Below, one piece after another: positions 7,638 through 16,352 of a stretch of DNA of 64,000 bases (its first letter is position 1; every line of letters starts with the position of its first letter). The notes beneath the pieces are model-generated. The model was given only the letters and a program-made list of their open reading frames with translations, did not search any database and was not told where the DNA came from. Made by a program: the position numbers and the translations under genes. The DNA comes from Rhodocaloribacter litoris (GTDB lineage Bacteria; Bacteroidota; Rhodothermia; Rhodothermales; ISCAR-4553). The stretch covers positions 2,867,165 through 2,931,164 of the forward strand of contig NZ_CP076718.1 in the NCBI RefSeq assembly GCF_011682235.2. Direction: 5' to 3'.

Positions 7638-9226
7638 GGCGAGAAGCGTTCGTGGAGGACGGAGGGCAGCACGCGGAGAAGGTCGGAGGCGACCATGGAG
7701 CGGGCGTCGTGCCGGGCCGTGTAGTGTTCGGCGGCGGCGCGGCCGAGGTGAAGCGCCGCGACGGCGGCCTCGGCAGGGGGGAGGCCCTGTGCGATCAGGC
7801 CCACGCACAGCCCGGCGAGCACGTCGCCGCTGCCGGCGGTGGCCAGGGCCGGGTGGGTGGGAGCCACGTAGGCCGTGCCGTCCGGGCACGCGACCACCGA
7901 GGGGGCTCCCTTCAAGAGCAGCACGACGTTCCATCGCTCCGCGTAGGTCTGGGCCGTGCGGATACGGTCGGTGAGGTCGGCGTCGTCGCCGGCGAGGCGT
8001 TTGAATTCGCCGGCGTGCGGCGTGAGGAGCCACCGGCCGCCGGCACGGCGGGCGAGCCACTCCGTATGCCCGGCCAGGGCAAAGAGGCCGTCGGCGTCGA
8101 TGACGGCCGGGAGGCGGGTCTCCTGCAGGAGGGTGCGGACGAAGGCGCCGGTGCCCGGCCGCCGTCCCAGGCCGGGCCCGACGAGCAGCGCCCGTGCTTT
8201 CGCCAGGCGTTCGGCCAGCACGTCGTGCCCCGCCGGTGTGAGGCCGTCCGCGTCGTCGGGCAGGGCCAGCGTGGTCACCTCCGTCAGGTGTGCGGCGACG
8301 GCCGGGCGCACGGAGGCCGGGCAGGCACACACCACGAACCCGCTCCCGACGCGGGCAGCGGCCTCGGCCGCCATGACCGGCGCGCCCGTGAAGTCGGGCG
8401 ACCCGCCCACCACCAGGGCCAGGCCCACGCTGTATTTGTGGGCATCGTGCGGGCGGACCGGCAGCCGGCTTCGGACGGCCTCGTCCGTGACCAGGAGCGC
8501 ACAGCCCGGTGCCTTCCGCACCCGCTCGAGCACGAACGACGGGATCCCGATCTCCACCACCTCGACGTGCCCGGCGTATGCGGGTCCCTCGCCCAGCAGC
8601 AGCCCGGTCTTCAGGGCACCCATCGTCACGGTCATCGTCGCCCGCACGGCCTCGCCGGGCACCACGCCGGTGTCGGAGTGCAGGCCCGTCGGCAGGTCGA
8701 GGGCCACGCGGGGGGCCGGCAGCGTGTTGAGCCGGCGGACGATGTCGTCGAGCGGGGGGCGCGGGGCACTCGTCTGCCCCGTGCCCAGCAGGGCATCGAC
8801 GTACAGATCCGCTCCTTCGAACCGGGCGAAGTCGCTTGCCTCCCGCCACCGGAACAGCCGGAGGCGGCCCGCCGGGTCGTTCGCTTCGAGCCGGCGGAGC
8901 AGCCGGAGGTTGTGCGCCGCGTCCGCCGACATTTCGTCTTCTTCGGCGAGGGTGACCACGTCCAGGCGGGCGCCGTGTTCAAAGAGGACGCGGGCCACCA
9001 CCAGGCCGTCGCCACCGTTGTTGCCCTTGCCGCAAAAGATTACGACGCGCCGGTTGCGGAGGGGGCCGAAACGGGTTGCGATGCAGGCAGCCGCCCCGCG
9101 CCCGGCCGTCTCCATGAGGGTGAGGCCGGGGAGGCCGAAGGTTTCGATGGTGAACTGATCCGCCGCCCGCATGGCTTCGGCGGTGAGTACCGGAAGCAGG
9201 GTGTTGGGCGAAACTGGCCGGGACAT
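7634..9226 (-). CDS. nnr: bifunctional NAD(P)H-hydrate epimerase / ADP-dependent NAD(P)HX dehydratase
   Basis: This two-domain enzyme repairs hydrated NADH and NADPH. The N-terminal YjeF epimerase domain interconverts R and S forms of NAD(P)HX and shows FCGKGNNGGDGLVVAR (about residues 69-84). The C-terminal ribokinase-like dehydratase restores NAD(P)H with ADP; it shows ALVVGGSPDFTGAPVMAAEAAARVGSG, LLTPHAGEFKRL and the catalytic ATAGSGDVLAG. The 530-residue length fits the fused form. The ATG at 9226 precedes the family-typical LTAEAMRAADQFTIE; 73 further in-frame codons upstream look non-coding. The downstream VanZ-like gene overlaps it by 4 nt. Confidence 0.95.
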   Translation of the reverse strand: MSRPVSPNTLLPVLTAEAMRAADQFTIETFGLPGLTLMETAGRGAAACIATRFGPLRNRRVVIFCGKGNNGGDGLVVARVLFEHGARLDVVTLAEEDEMSADAAHNLRLLRRLEANDPAGRLRLFRWREASDFARFEGADLYVDALLGTGQTSAPRPPLDDIVRRLNTLPAPRVALDLPTGLHSDTGVVPGEAVRATMTVTMGALKTGLLLGEGPAYAGHVEVVEIGIPSFVLERVRKAPGCALLVTDEAVRSRLPVRPHDAHKYSVGLALVVGGSPDFTGAPVMAAEAAARVGSGFVVCACPASVRPAVAAHLTEVTTLALPDDADGLTPAGHDVLAERLAKARALLVGPGLGRRPGTGAFVRTLLQETRLPAVIDADGLFALAGHTEWLARRAGGRWLLTPHAGEFKRLAGDDADLTDRIRTAQTYAERWNVVLLLKGAPSVVACPDGTAYVAPTHPALATAGSGDVLAGLCVGLIAQGLPPAEAAVAALHLGRAAAEHYTARHDARSMVASDLLRVLPSVLHERFSP

Positions 9227-9329
9227 CGGATCGGGTCGTTGTGTCCGTTGGAGAAAAGGCTGCACGGACGCCGGGCCGCGCATGGGCGCCCTACGCGCGT
9301 CCGGTTGCGGCCGTGCCGGGAAAGCCGGG

Positions 9330-10349
9330 TCAAACGTCGATGCAGGCGCCGTTCCGGGCCAGCGAGCGCAGGGCGGCTTCCATGAGGCGGACGACGGCCA
9401 GCCCGTTACGGCCATCGGTGCGGGGCGTCCGGCCCGTCCGCACACATTCGACGAAATGCCGGCATTCGAGCAGGAGCGGCTCCTGCATGTCGATCCGGGG
9501 AATGTGGATGTCGCCCGAGCGGAGCGTCATCGCACCGGCATAGTCCGTGTACGACGGCGTCGTTTCGATCCCTTTGTCGTAGAGCCGCACCTTCTCCACG
9601 CTCTCGACATCGTCGATCACGGCCATCTTGCGGCTGCCCACGACGGTGACCTTGCGGATCTTGTGGGGGTCGAGCCAGCTCGTGTGCAGGTGGGCCAGTT
9701 TGCCGTCTTCGAAATAGATCGTGGCGAAGGCCACGTCTTCGATGCCGGGTTGCAGGTAGGCCTGGCCCTGGGCCGAGACGGCGACGGGGCGCCGGTCGAG
9801 GAAGGCGAGGGCCACGGCCAGATCGTGCGGGGCCAGGCTCTCGAAGGCGTTTTCCGCCTGCCGGACGATGCCCAGGTTGACGCGCATGCTGTAGAGGTAG
9901 TAGACCTCGCCGAGCTCGCCGCGCCGGATCAGGTTCGCCACGTATTCGAAGGCGGGGTGATAGAGCAACAGGTGCCCGACCATGAGCCGCCGGTCGTGGG
10001 TCTCGGCCAGCTCGACCAGGCGCTCGGCCTCGGCGGCGGTCTGCGCCATCGGCTTCTCGACGAAGACGTGCTTCCCCGCCTGCAGGGCGGCTTCGGCCAT
10101 CGGGAAGTGGCGGGGCGTCTCGGTGGCGATGACGACGGCGTCGAGCGCCGGGTCTTCGAGCAGGTCCTCGAAGCGGTGCGTCGTGCGCACCTCCGGGTAT
10201 TGGCGGGCGACGGCGGCCAGCACGTCCTCGCGCTGGTCGCATGCCCAGGCGAGTGTCACGTCGGGCAGGCCGGCGAAGTTGCGCAGCAGGTTCTTGCCCC
10301 AGTAGCCGATCCCGACCTGGCCCAGTCGAAGGGGAGGGTGGTCGCTCAT
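9330..10349 (-). CDS. Gfo/Idh/MocA-family NAD-dependent sugar oxidoreductase (WbpB-like)
   Basis: A 339-residue oxidoreductase with an N-terminal Rossmann fold (GQVGIGYWGKNLLRNFA) and the family EKP motif (HVFVEKPMA, about residues 93-101), whose lysine is catalytic. The C-terminal domain has the conserved GHLLLYHPAFEYV region. Its start overlaps the stop of the aminotransferase gene by 4 nt (ATGA). In lipopolysaccharide and glycan pathways such a pair oxidises C3 of UDP-N-acetylglucosaminuronate and aminates the product (WbpB then WbpE in Pseudomonas). The acetyltransferase (WbpD) and UDP-GlcNAc 6-dehydrogenase are not in this window. Assignment to the WbpB subgroup is inferred from this partner; the family itself is clear. 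Confidence 0.85.
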   Translation of the reverse strand: MSDHPPLRLGQVGIGYWGKNLLRNFAGLPDVTLAWACDQREDVLAAVARQYPEVRTTHRFEDLLEDPALDAVVIATETPRHFPMAEAALQAGKHVFVEKPMAQTAAEAERLVELAETHDRRLMVGHLLLYHPAFEYVANLIRRGELGEVYYLYSMRVNLGIVRQAENAFESLAPHDLAVALAFLDRRPVAVSAQGQAYLQPGIEDVAFATIYFEDGKLAHLHTSWLDPHKIRKVTVVGSRKMAVIDDVESVEKVRLYDKGIETTPSYTDYAGAMTLRSGDIHIPRIDMQEPLLLECRHFVECVRTGRTPRTDGRNGLAVVRLMEAALRSLARNGACIDV

Positions 10350-11494
10350 CCGGGGGACTTTTCTTTGGGATTGCGGACGTAGGCGTGCACGGCGTCGGCG
10401 ATGTACGCCTGCTGCTCGGCGGTCAGCTCCGTGTGCATGGGCAGCGAGAGAACCTCGGCGGCGGCACGGTCGGTCTCGGGCAGGTCGTCGTAGCGGGCCG
10501 GTGCGGCACCCCCGGCGAAGACGGGCAGCCGGTGCAGGGGGACGGGGTAGTAGATGGCGTGCGGGATGCCCCGGGCCTTCAGGTGGGCCGCCAGCCCGTC
10601 CCGGCCGCCGGGCACCTCCGGCGCCACGCGGAGGGTGTACTGGTGGAAGACGTGCCGGCCATTCGGATCGCGGTACGGGACCGCCAGGCCCGGGATGCCG
10701 TCGAAGAGGGCATCGTACCGATCGGCGGCGGCGCGGCGGGCCTCCGTGTAGGCGTCGAGCCGGCGAAGCTTGACGCGGAGCACGGCGGCCTGCAGGGCGT
10801 CGAGCCGGCTGTTGACGCCCACGACCTCGTTGTGGTACTTCCGTTGCGAGCCGTGGTTGGCGATGAGCCGCATCCGGTGGTAGAGGGCTTCGTCGTTCGT
10901 CAGGATGGCGCCGCCGTCGCCGTAGCAGCCCAGGTTCTTCGACGGGAAGAAAGAAAGCGTGCCGACGTGGCCGATGAAGCCCGTGTGCCGGCCCTTGTAG
11001 GTGGCCCCGACGGCCTGCGCATTGTCCTCCACGACGTAGAGGCCGTGCCGGCGGGCGATTTCCAGGATCGGGTCCATGTCCGCCGGCTGGCCGAAGAGGT
11101 GAACGGGCACGATGGCTTTCGTTTTCGGCGTGATCAGCGCTTCGAGGCGGTTCGGATCCAGGTTGAACGTCTTCGGGTCGATGTCGCAGAAGACGGGGAC
11201 GGCGCCGAGCAGGGCGGCGGCCTCGGCCGTGGCGATGAACGTGAAGGCGGGCGTGATCACCTCGTCGCCCGGCCCGATGCCAAGCGCCATGAAGGCGACC
11301 TGGAGCGCGTCGGTCCCGTTGGCCACCCCGAGCACGTACGACCCGCCGAGATACCCCGCCAGCTCGCACTCGAACTTGCCGACCTCGGGCCCGTTGATGA
11401 ACTGGGTGGAGGCCAGCACCTCCTGCAGGGCGGCATCCATCTCGTCTTTCATGGCGAGGTACTGTCCTCGCAGGTCGACCATCTGTAGGTTCAT
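10346..11494 (-). CDS. DegT/DnrJ/EryC1 PLP-dependent sugar aminotransferase (WbpE-like)
   Basis: A 382-residue fold-type I PLP enzyme. It shows GPEVGKFECELAGYLG near the N-terminus, VANGTDALQVAFMALGIGPGDEVITP (phosphate-binding region), VEDNAQAVGATYKGR with the PLP-ring Asp, and SFFPSKNLGCYGDGGA, whose Lys forms the Schiff base. These motifs and the VGVNSRLDALQAAVL segment are closest to WbpE, the UDP-3-oxo-glucuronate aminotransferase. The likely product is a 3-amino sugar nucleotide for surface glycans. The ATG at 11494 is chosen: 83 more in-frame codons upstream would swallow a TATCTTGG box at 11539-11546 (minus). Divergent from yebC. Confidence 0.9.
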   Translation of the reverse strand: MNLQMVDLRGQYLAMKDEMDAALQEVLASTQFINGPEVGKFECELAGYLGGSYVLGVANGTDALQVAFMALGIGPGDEVITPAFTFIATAEAAALLGAVPVFCDIDPKTFNLDPNRLEALITPKTKAIVPVHLFGQPADMDPILEIARRHGLYVVEDNAQAVGATYKGRHTGFIGHVGTLSFFPSKNLGCYGDGGAILTNDEALYHRMRLIANHGSQRKYHNEVVGVNSRLDALQAAVLRVKLRRLDAYTEARRAAADRYDALFDGIPGLAVPYRDPNGRHVFHQYTLRVAPEVPGGRDGLAAHLKARGIPHAIYYPVPLHRLPVFAGGAAPARYDDLPETDRAAAEVLSLPMHTELTAEQQAYIADAVHAYVRNPKEKSPG

Positions 11495-11760
11495 GGCGGT
11501 GCCCGTACCTGGCCTGCTTGTCGTTGCCCGTGTTCTGGCCAAGATACGAACGGGCCGGAGGGGAAGGACCTTCTTCACGGGGCTTTCACGCCGGGTTCCG
11601 GAGCGCGGGCGGGCGGCGAAATCGCGGCGGGTCGAGAACCTGCCGCCCGGGCGTCGGCGTATATGGGACCGGTACCGGGTCCTGCTTCCGGGAGACGAGC
11701 CGGGCCGTGCGCGCTGCCGGTCCGGAAGTTGCATGAACGCCAATCGGTGATAGGGATACT

Positions 11761-12507
11761 ATGGCAGGTCACAATAAGTGGTCGAAGATCAAGCGGCAGA
11801 AAGCCGTGGCGGATGCCCGGCGTTCGAAAGTGTGGGCGCGGATCACGCGGGACATCATGGTGGCGGCCCGTGAGGGAGGCGGCGATCCCGGCATGAACCC
11901 GCGCCTGGCGCTGGCCATCGAGAAGGCGAAGGGGGAGAACATGCCCAAGGAAAACATCGAGCGGGCCATCAAGCGCGGCACGGGGGAGATCCAGGGCGCC
12001 GACTACGAGGAGGTCACCTACGAAGGCTACGCACCGCACGGCGTGGCCGTCTTCATCGAGGCGCTCACCGACAACACCAACCGCACGGTGGCCGATTTGC
12101 GGGCGCTCTTCAGCAAGGCGGGCGGTAGCCTCGGCCAGAGCGGTTCGGTGGCGTTCCTCTTCGAGCGGAAGAGCGTCTTCGAGATCCCCGCCGCGGGGGT
12201 GGACGAGCTGGACCTGTTCGAGCGCGTCGTCGAGGCCGGGGCCGAGGACCTGACGCGGGAGGACGACACGTTCATCGTCACCGCGCCGGCCGAGCAGTTC
12301 GGCGCCGTGCAGGCCGTGCTCGAAGCGGCCGGCATCCGGGTCGAGGAGGCCGGGCTGCAGCGCATCCCCACCACCACCGTCAGCCTCGCCCCCGAGGCCG
12401 CCCGCAAGGTCGCCGCGCTGATCGAACGGATCGAGGACCATCCGGACGTGCAGGCCGTCTATACCACGCTCCAGCTGGACGAGGCCACCATCGAAGCCAT
12501 CACCTGA
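11761..12507 (+). CDS. yebC: YebC/PmpR-family (TACO1) regulatory/translation protein
   Basis: A 248-residue YebC-family protein, recognised by the N-terminal AGHNKWSKIKRQKAVADARRSKVWARI and by NPRLALAIEKAKGENMPKENIERAIKRG. Family members were described as transcription regulators (PmpR), and more recently as ribosome-associated factors that relieve stalling at proline stretches, as with mitochondrial TACO1. The length is normal. It lies 36 bp before ruvC; the yebC-ruvC neighbourhood is widely conserved. The upstream 266 bp, shared with divergent degT-like gene, hold no other gene. Confidence 0.95.
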   Translation: MAGHNKWSKIKRQKAVADARRSKVWARITRDIMVAAREGGGDPGMNPRLALAIEKAKGENMPKENIERAIKRGTGEIQGADYEEVTYEGYAPHGVAVFIEALTDNTNRTVADLRALFSKAGGSLGQSGSVAFLFERKSVFEIPAAGVDELDLFERVVEAGAEDLTREDDTFIVTAPAEQFGAVQAVLEAAGIRVEEAGLQRIPTTTVSLAPEAARKVAALIERIEDHPDVQAVYTTLQLDEATIEAIT

Positions 12508-12543
12508 GGGCCTCGCGGCCTCTGCAACCCATCGGAAACCGGC

Positions 12544-13101
12544 ATGATCGTACTCGGCGTCGATCCCGGCTCGCGGGTGACCGGATACGGGGTCATCGAG
12601 GTGGAAGACGGGCGGGAGCGGCTCGTCGAGTACGGCGTGATCCGCCTCACCGGCGGGGCGCATGAACGGGACGACCACCAGCTGCGCCTCCGGCACCTCT
12701 ACGATCGCCTGACGCAGGTGATCGAGCGCTGCCTGCCGGACGCGTGTGCCGTCGAGATGCCCGTCTACGGGCGCAATCCCCAGTCCATGCTCAAGCTGGG
12801 CCGGGCGCAGGCGGCCATCATGCTGGCGGCCCTCAACCGGGAGGTGCCCGTCGTCGAATACCCGCCGGCGGAGGTCAAGAAGTCGGTTACGGGGCAGGGC
12901 AACGCCACGAAGGAGCAGGTCTGGTACATGGTGCGCGCCATCCTGGCGCTCGATGAGGCGGCCCCCCGGGAGACGCTCGACGCCTCCGACGCGCTGGCGG
13001 TGGCGCTCTGCCACGCCGGTCGCCTGGGCCGGGGCACGAGCCGGCAGCCGTACAAGGACTGGGCCGGCTTCGTCCGCGCCCACCCGGACCGGATCGGCTG
13101 A
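12544..13101 (+). CDS. ruvC: crossover junction endodeoxyribonuclease RuvC
   Basis: RuvC cuts Holliday junctions in homologous recombination with RuvAB. The acidic catalytic residues are in place: Asp7 in VLGVDPGSRVTGYG, Glu71 in CAVEMPVYGRNPQS, and Asp146/Asp149 in LDASDALAVALCH. Length is 185 residues, normal for the family. The segment around Glu71 reads EMPVYGRNPQS instead of the more usual E-x-F/Y-F/Y-x-x-N. It follows yebC and ends 7 bp from the convergent DUF4290 gene. RuvA and RuvB are not in this window. Confidence 0.95.
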   Translation: MIVLGVDPGSRVTGYGVIEVEDGRERLVEYGVIRLTGGAHERDDHQLRLRHLYDRLTQVIERCLPDACAVEMPVYGRNPQSMLKLGRAQAAIMLAALNREVPVVEYPPAEVKKSVTGQGNATKEQVWYMVRAILALDEAAPRETLDASDALAVALCHAGRLGRGTSRQPYKDWAGFVRAHPDRIG

Positions 13102-13108
13102 CGCCGGC

Positions 13109-13393
13109 TCAGTCGTAGAAAAAGCCCCGCTCCTCATCGCGCACACGCACGACCTCGGCCACCTCGTTCAGGTCGAGCGTGCCCTTGCTCATGCGCATGA
13201 TGAGGTGCGCGATCTGCCGGTCCTTCTGCGGGGCCTGGTTCCACTCCGGATGCGCCTGTTCGATGATGCTGATGAGGATGCGGAGGTAGGGGTAGCGTGC
13301 TTCCGCCGTCTCGAGCTGGCCGATGGCCTGGGCGAAGAGCTCGGCATTGCGGCCGACCTGCCGGTCGACGATTTTCTCGCGATAGATCGTCAT
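13109..13393 (-). CDS. DUF4290-family protein
   Basis: A 94-residue soluble protein that begins MTIYREKIVDRQVGRNAELF and contains YPYLRILISIIEQAHPEWNQAPQKDRQIAHLIMRMSKG, the pattern of DUF4290, a family found in Bacteroidota with unknown function. The ATG at 13393 is chosen by this match; a longer in-frame start at 13516 would overlap its probable promoter (TTG at 13510-13512, 20-nt gap, TATACTTT at 13482-13489, minus strand). No membrane segment or signal peptide is seen. Confidence 0.8.
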   Translation of the reverse strand: MTIYREKIVDRQVGRNAELFAQAIGQLETAEARYPYLRILISIIEQAHPEWNQAPQKDRQIAHLIMRMSKGTLDLNEVAEVVRVRDEERGFFYD

Positions 13394-13481
13394 AAAGCTG
13401 CCGTCGTGGTGCTGAAGGTGGGAGGAGGTGTCGAAGGCATGGGATGGGGCGTCGAGCGGGGTAGAGAGGGCATCTTGCTGA

Positions 13482-13512
13482 AAAGTATACCCAACGCCCG
13501 GCGGCAAACCAA
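13482..13512 (-). promoter_or_regulatory. candidate Bacteroidota-type promoter for the DUF4290 gene
   Basis: On the minus strand TTG (13512-13510), a 20-nt gap and TATACTTT (13489-13482) resemble the -33 TTG / -7 TAnnTTTG promoter. The box is 88 nt upstream of the chosen start codon, which implies a long leader. Confidence 0.45.
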
Positions 13513-13669
13513 GCAAAGCAAAGGGAAAAACGAAGAAAACGGTCCGGCGTTCCGGCCGGGCTGGAGGGGGCGGTGCTGAATCCTGTCGGCCGGTGCGGCG
13601 TTAGAGAGGCGGCGCCGCCGGAAAGGCCGGGGCCCGTGTGTAGAGACCGGATCTGGCTTGACGTGCGCT

Positions 13670-13945
13670 GTGAAGAAGAACGGATCGACCCCATATCGTC
13701 TGGAACTGTTGCCGCCGGTGCCGGCTTTTCATCGCCGGGCCTGGCGACAAAAGCAACTCAGTGAAGGAGAGCTCGTCTACTACGGTCCGATGCCGGTCTA
13801 CTACGGCATCGGCGAGGTGAAGCGTGTCGTGGAGAACTATGTGGCGGTGGACTTTCGCGGCACCGGCCAGTTCGGCGTCCATGAGGACGTGTTCGAACCC
13901 CAGTATCTCATTCCCATCCCGCCGGCCACGTTGAACCTGCTCTGA
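13670..13945 (+). CDS. conserved-looking small hypothetical protein
   Basis: A 91-residue ORF with GTG start (13670; TTG at 13658 is an alternative). The sequence contains GELVYYGPMPVYYGIGEVKRVVENYVAVDFRGTGQFGVHEDVFEPQYLIPIP, rich in beta-forming residues, without signal peptide or membrane helix. I do not recognise the family. Amino-acid composition and the clean third-position GC pattern support a real gene. It sits 39 bp upstream of the ABC ATPase gene on the same strand, so it may share its transcript. Confidence 0.6.
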   Translation: MKKNGSTPYRLELLPPVPAFHRRAWRQKQLSEGELVYYGPMPVYYGIGEVKRVVENYVAVDFRGTGQFGVHEDVFEPQYLIPIPPATLNLL

Positions 13946-13984
13946 CGGGGCCGCGTGCGGGGGGCACGCATCAGGCTACCGGAT

Positions 13985-14947
13985 ATGTTGCTTTCCGTCG
14001 AAAACGTGACGAAGCGCTACGGGGACCTCGTGGCGGTCGATCACGTCTCCTTCACCGCACGCCCGGGTCGCATCCTGGGCTTGCTCGGGCCCAACGGGGC
14101 GGGTAAGACCTCGACGATCCGCATGATCGCCTACATCACCGTGCCCGACGCGGGGCGGGTGCTGCTCGATGGACGTCCCGTGGGGCCGTGGAGCCAGCAG
14201 CGGATGGGGTACCTGCCCGAAGAACGCGGCCTCTACAAAAAGATGAAGGTGGGCGAGCAACTGCTCTACCTGGCCGAGCTCAAAGGCCTCACCCGGGCCG
14301 GCGCCCGCGACCGCATCCGCTACTGGCTCGACCGGTTCGGAGCACGGGACTGGGAGAACCGGAAGACCGAGACCCTCTCGAAGGGGATGCAGCAGAAGAT
14401 CCAGTTCATCGCCACCATCCTGCATGATCCGGACCTCGTCATCCTGGACGAACCCTTCGGCGGCCTCGACCCGATCAATGCGGACCTGTTGCAGGAGGTG
14501 ATCCTGGAGCTGAAAGAGAAAGGGCGGACGATCCTCTTTGCCTCCCACCGCATGGAACAGGTCGAGCAGCTCTGCGACGACATCTGCCTCATCTCGAAAG
14601 GAGCAATCGTCTTGCAGGGGCCGTTGCGCGAGGTCAAACGCCGCTTCGGGCGGGATACCGTGCTGCTCGACTTCGAGGGCGACGATGCTTTCCTCGACCG
14701 GCTGGTCGCCGAGGGGTGCGTGCGCATCAACGTCCGGAGCCGCAACCACGCCGAGCTCCGGCTGCTCGACGGTACACCCCCCCGGCGCGTGCTCGAGGCC
14801 GCGATGGCCTCGGTCGATGAGGTTTCGCGCTTCGAGGTCGTCGAGCCGCCGATGCGCGAGATCTTCGTCTCCGTCGTCACACGGCAGCAGGGCGCCGCCG
14901 AGGCCCGGGCCGTCGCGGTCGATCCCCTGGCCGGCGGCGAGGCGTGA
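13985..14947 (+). CDS. ABC-2 type exporter ATP-binding protein (NatA-like)
   Basis: A 320-residue ATPase. Walker A GPNGAGKTST (about residues 36-45), the signature region ETLSKGMQQKIQF (with SKGM in place of the common SGGQ), Walker B LVILDEPFGGLDP and the H-loop FASHRME are intact. A C-terminal accessory domain of about 100 residues follows. It belongs to the NatA/YhaQ-type group, which pairs with a permease like the next gene and in Bacillus exports sodium. The substrate here is unknown. The permease starts 22 bp after this stop codon. Confidence 0.92.
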   Translation: MLLSVENVTKRYGDLVAVDHVSFTARPGRILGLLGPNGAGKTSTIRMIAYITVPDAGRVLLDGRPVGPWSQQRMGYLPEERGLYKKMKVGEQLLYLAELKGLTRAGARDRIRYWLDRFGARDWENRKTETLSKGMQQKIQFIATILHDPDLVILDEPFGGLDPINADLLQEVILELKEKGRTILFASHRMEQVEQLCDDICLISKGAIVLQGPLREVKRRFGRDTVLLDFEGDDAFLDRLVAEGCVRINVRSRNHAELRLLDGTPPRRVLEAAMASVDEVSRFEVVEPPMREIFVSVVTRQQGAAEARAVAVDPLAGGEA

Positions 14948-14969
14948 CATTCCCTGACCCGGTGGGTAT

Positions 14970-16265
14970 ATGCACAAGATCTGGATCGTTCTCAAGAGTG
15001 AGTTCCGGCGGCGCGTTCGGACGAAATGGTTCATCCTGACGACGTTGCTCGGCCCGGTTGCGCTGGTCGCTTTTTTCGCGATCGTCGGGGTGGTGGCGGT
15101 CTCCTCCATGGAGGACGGCGGCCGCATCGTCGCCGTGGTTGACGAGACGGGGCGGTTGCTGCCCCGGCTGCTGGTCGAGCCGGAAGACGGGTTGCGTCTG
15201 GTCGCCGTCGAAGGGCCGGCGGATTCGGTTCGGGCCGCCGTGATGGCGGGGCAGTACGACGGCTACCTGCGCATCCCCGCCGGGGTGATCGAGGGTGCCG
15301 GTGAGGTGATCTACTACTCACCCGAGGGGGGTGGGCTCGGGATTTTCCAGAGCCGGTTGGAACGCCTCGTGCGCGAGGCCGTCGAGCAGGAGCGGCTGGC
15401 CGCCCGCAACGTGCCGCCCGAGGTGCTCGAGATCCTGCGGGCCCGTGTGCCGGTGCGCATGGTCAGGCTGACCGAGGCCGGCGAGACGGCCGGGAGCACG
15501 GGCGCCTACGTCGTCATCGGCTTCATCATGGGCTTCCTCATCTACATGGCCATGCTCATCTACGGCTCGGTGGTGATGCAGGGGGTGATCGAGGAGAAGA
15601 CGAGCCGGGTGGTGGAGGTGATCGTCTCGTCGGTGCGGCCGTTCCATCTGCTCATGGGGAAGGTGCTCGGCATCGGTGCCATGGGGCTCGTGCAGATGGT
15701 GGTGTGGGCGCTGATCATCCTGGCGGGTACGATGTTTTCCGGCACCCTCCTGGCCCTCTTCCTGGATCCGGCTGCGTTCGACCTGCCCGACGACGCCTCG
15801 CAGCGGGAACTGCTGGCGGCGGCCAACTTCACCGTGCCGCAGCTCTCGCCGGACGTGTTCGTGTGGTTCGTGCTTTTCTTTCTGGTCGGCTACCTGCTCT
15901 ACGCCAGCCTCTTTGCCGCCATCGGTTCGGCGGTCGAGCAGCAGCAGGACGCCCAGTCGCTGCTTTTTCCGGTGATGATGCCCCTCATCCTCTCGATCGT
16001 CTTCATCCAGCCCGTCATCGAGGCGCCGAACTCGACGCTGGCGCTGGTGCTGTCGATGGTGCCGTTTTTCTCCCCGATCCCGATGGTGGTGCGGGTGGCC
16101 GTCACCGAGGTGCCCTTCTGGCAGGTGTCGCTTTCCTTCCTGCTGTTGCTCGGCACCTTCGTCGCCTCCATCTGGGTCAGCGCCCGTATCTACCGCGTCG
16201 GTATCCTGATGTACGGCAAGAAGCCGGGCTTGAAGGACCTCCTCCGGTGGATCCGCTATGCCTGA
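14970..16265 (+). CDS. ABC-2 type exporter permease (NatB-like)
   Basis: A 431-residue membrane protein: one N-terminal helix (WFILTTLLGPVALVAFFAIVGVVAV), an extracytoplasmic domain of about 130 residues, then five C-terminal helices (beginning YVVIGFIMGFLIYMAMLIYG). The conserved GVIEEKTSRVVEVIVSSVRPFHLLMGKVLGIGAMGLVQ is characteristic of NatB/YhaP permeases. It forms the transport complex with the ATPase encoded just upstream. Exported substrate unknown; the Bacillus homologue NatAB moves sodium ions. Confidence 0.92.
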   Translation: MHKIWIVLKSEFRRRVRTKWFILTTLLGPVALVAFFAIVGVVAVSSMEDGGRIVAVVDETGRLLPRLLVEPEDGLRLVAVEGPADSVRAAVMAGQYDGYLRIPAGVIEGAGEVIYYSPEGGGLGIFQSRLERLVREAVEQERLAARNVPPEVLEILRARVPVRMVRLTEAGETAGSTGAYVVIGFIMGFLIYMAMLIYGSVVMQGVIEEKTSRVVEVIVSSVRPFHLLMGKVLGIGAMGLVQMVVWALIILAGTMFSGTLLALFLDPAAFDLPDDASQRELLAAANFTVPQLSPDVFVWFVLFFLVGYLLYASLFAAIGSAVEQQQDAQSLLFPVMMPLILSIVFIQPVIEAPNSTLALVLSMVPFFSPIPMVVRVAVTEVPFWQVSLSFLLLLGTFVASIWVSARIYRVGILMYGKKPGLKDLLRWIRYA

Positions 16266-16352
16266 CGGCTTTTTGCCCGGACGGGGGTGGAACATGCGCG
16301 CAGGCGGTCGTTAGAATCGTAGCCTTCCCCGGATGCATTCCCGAACACGTCG

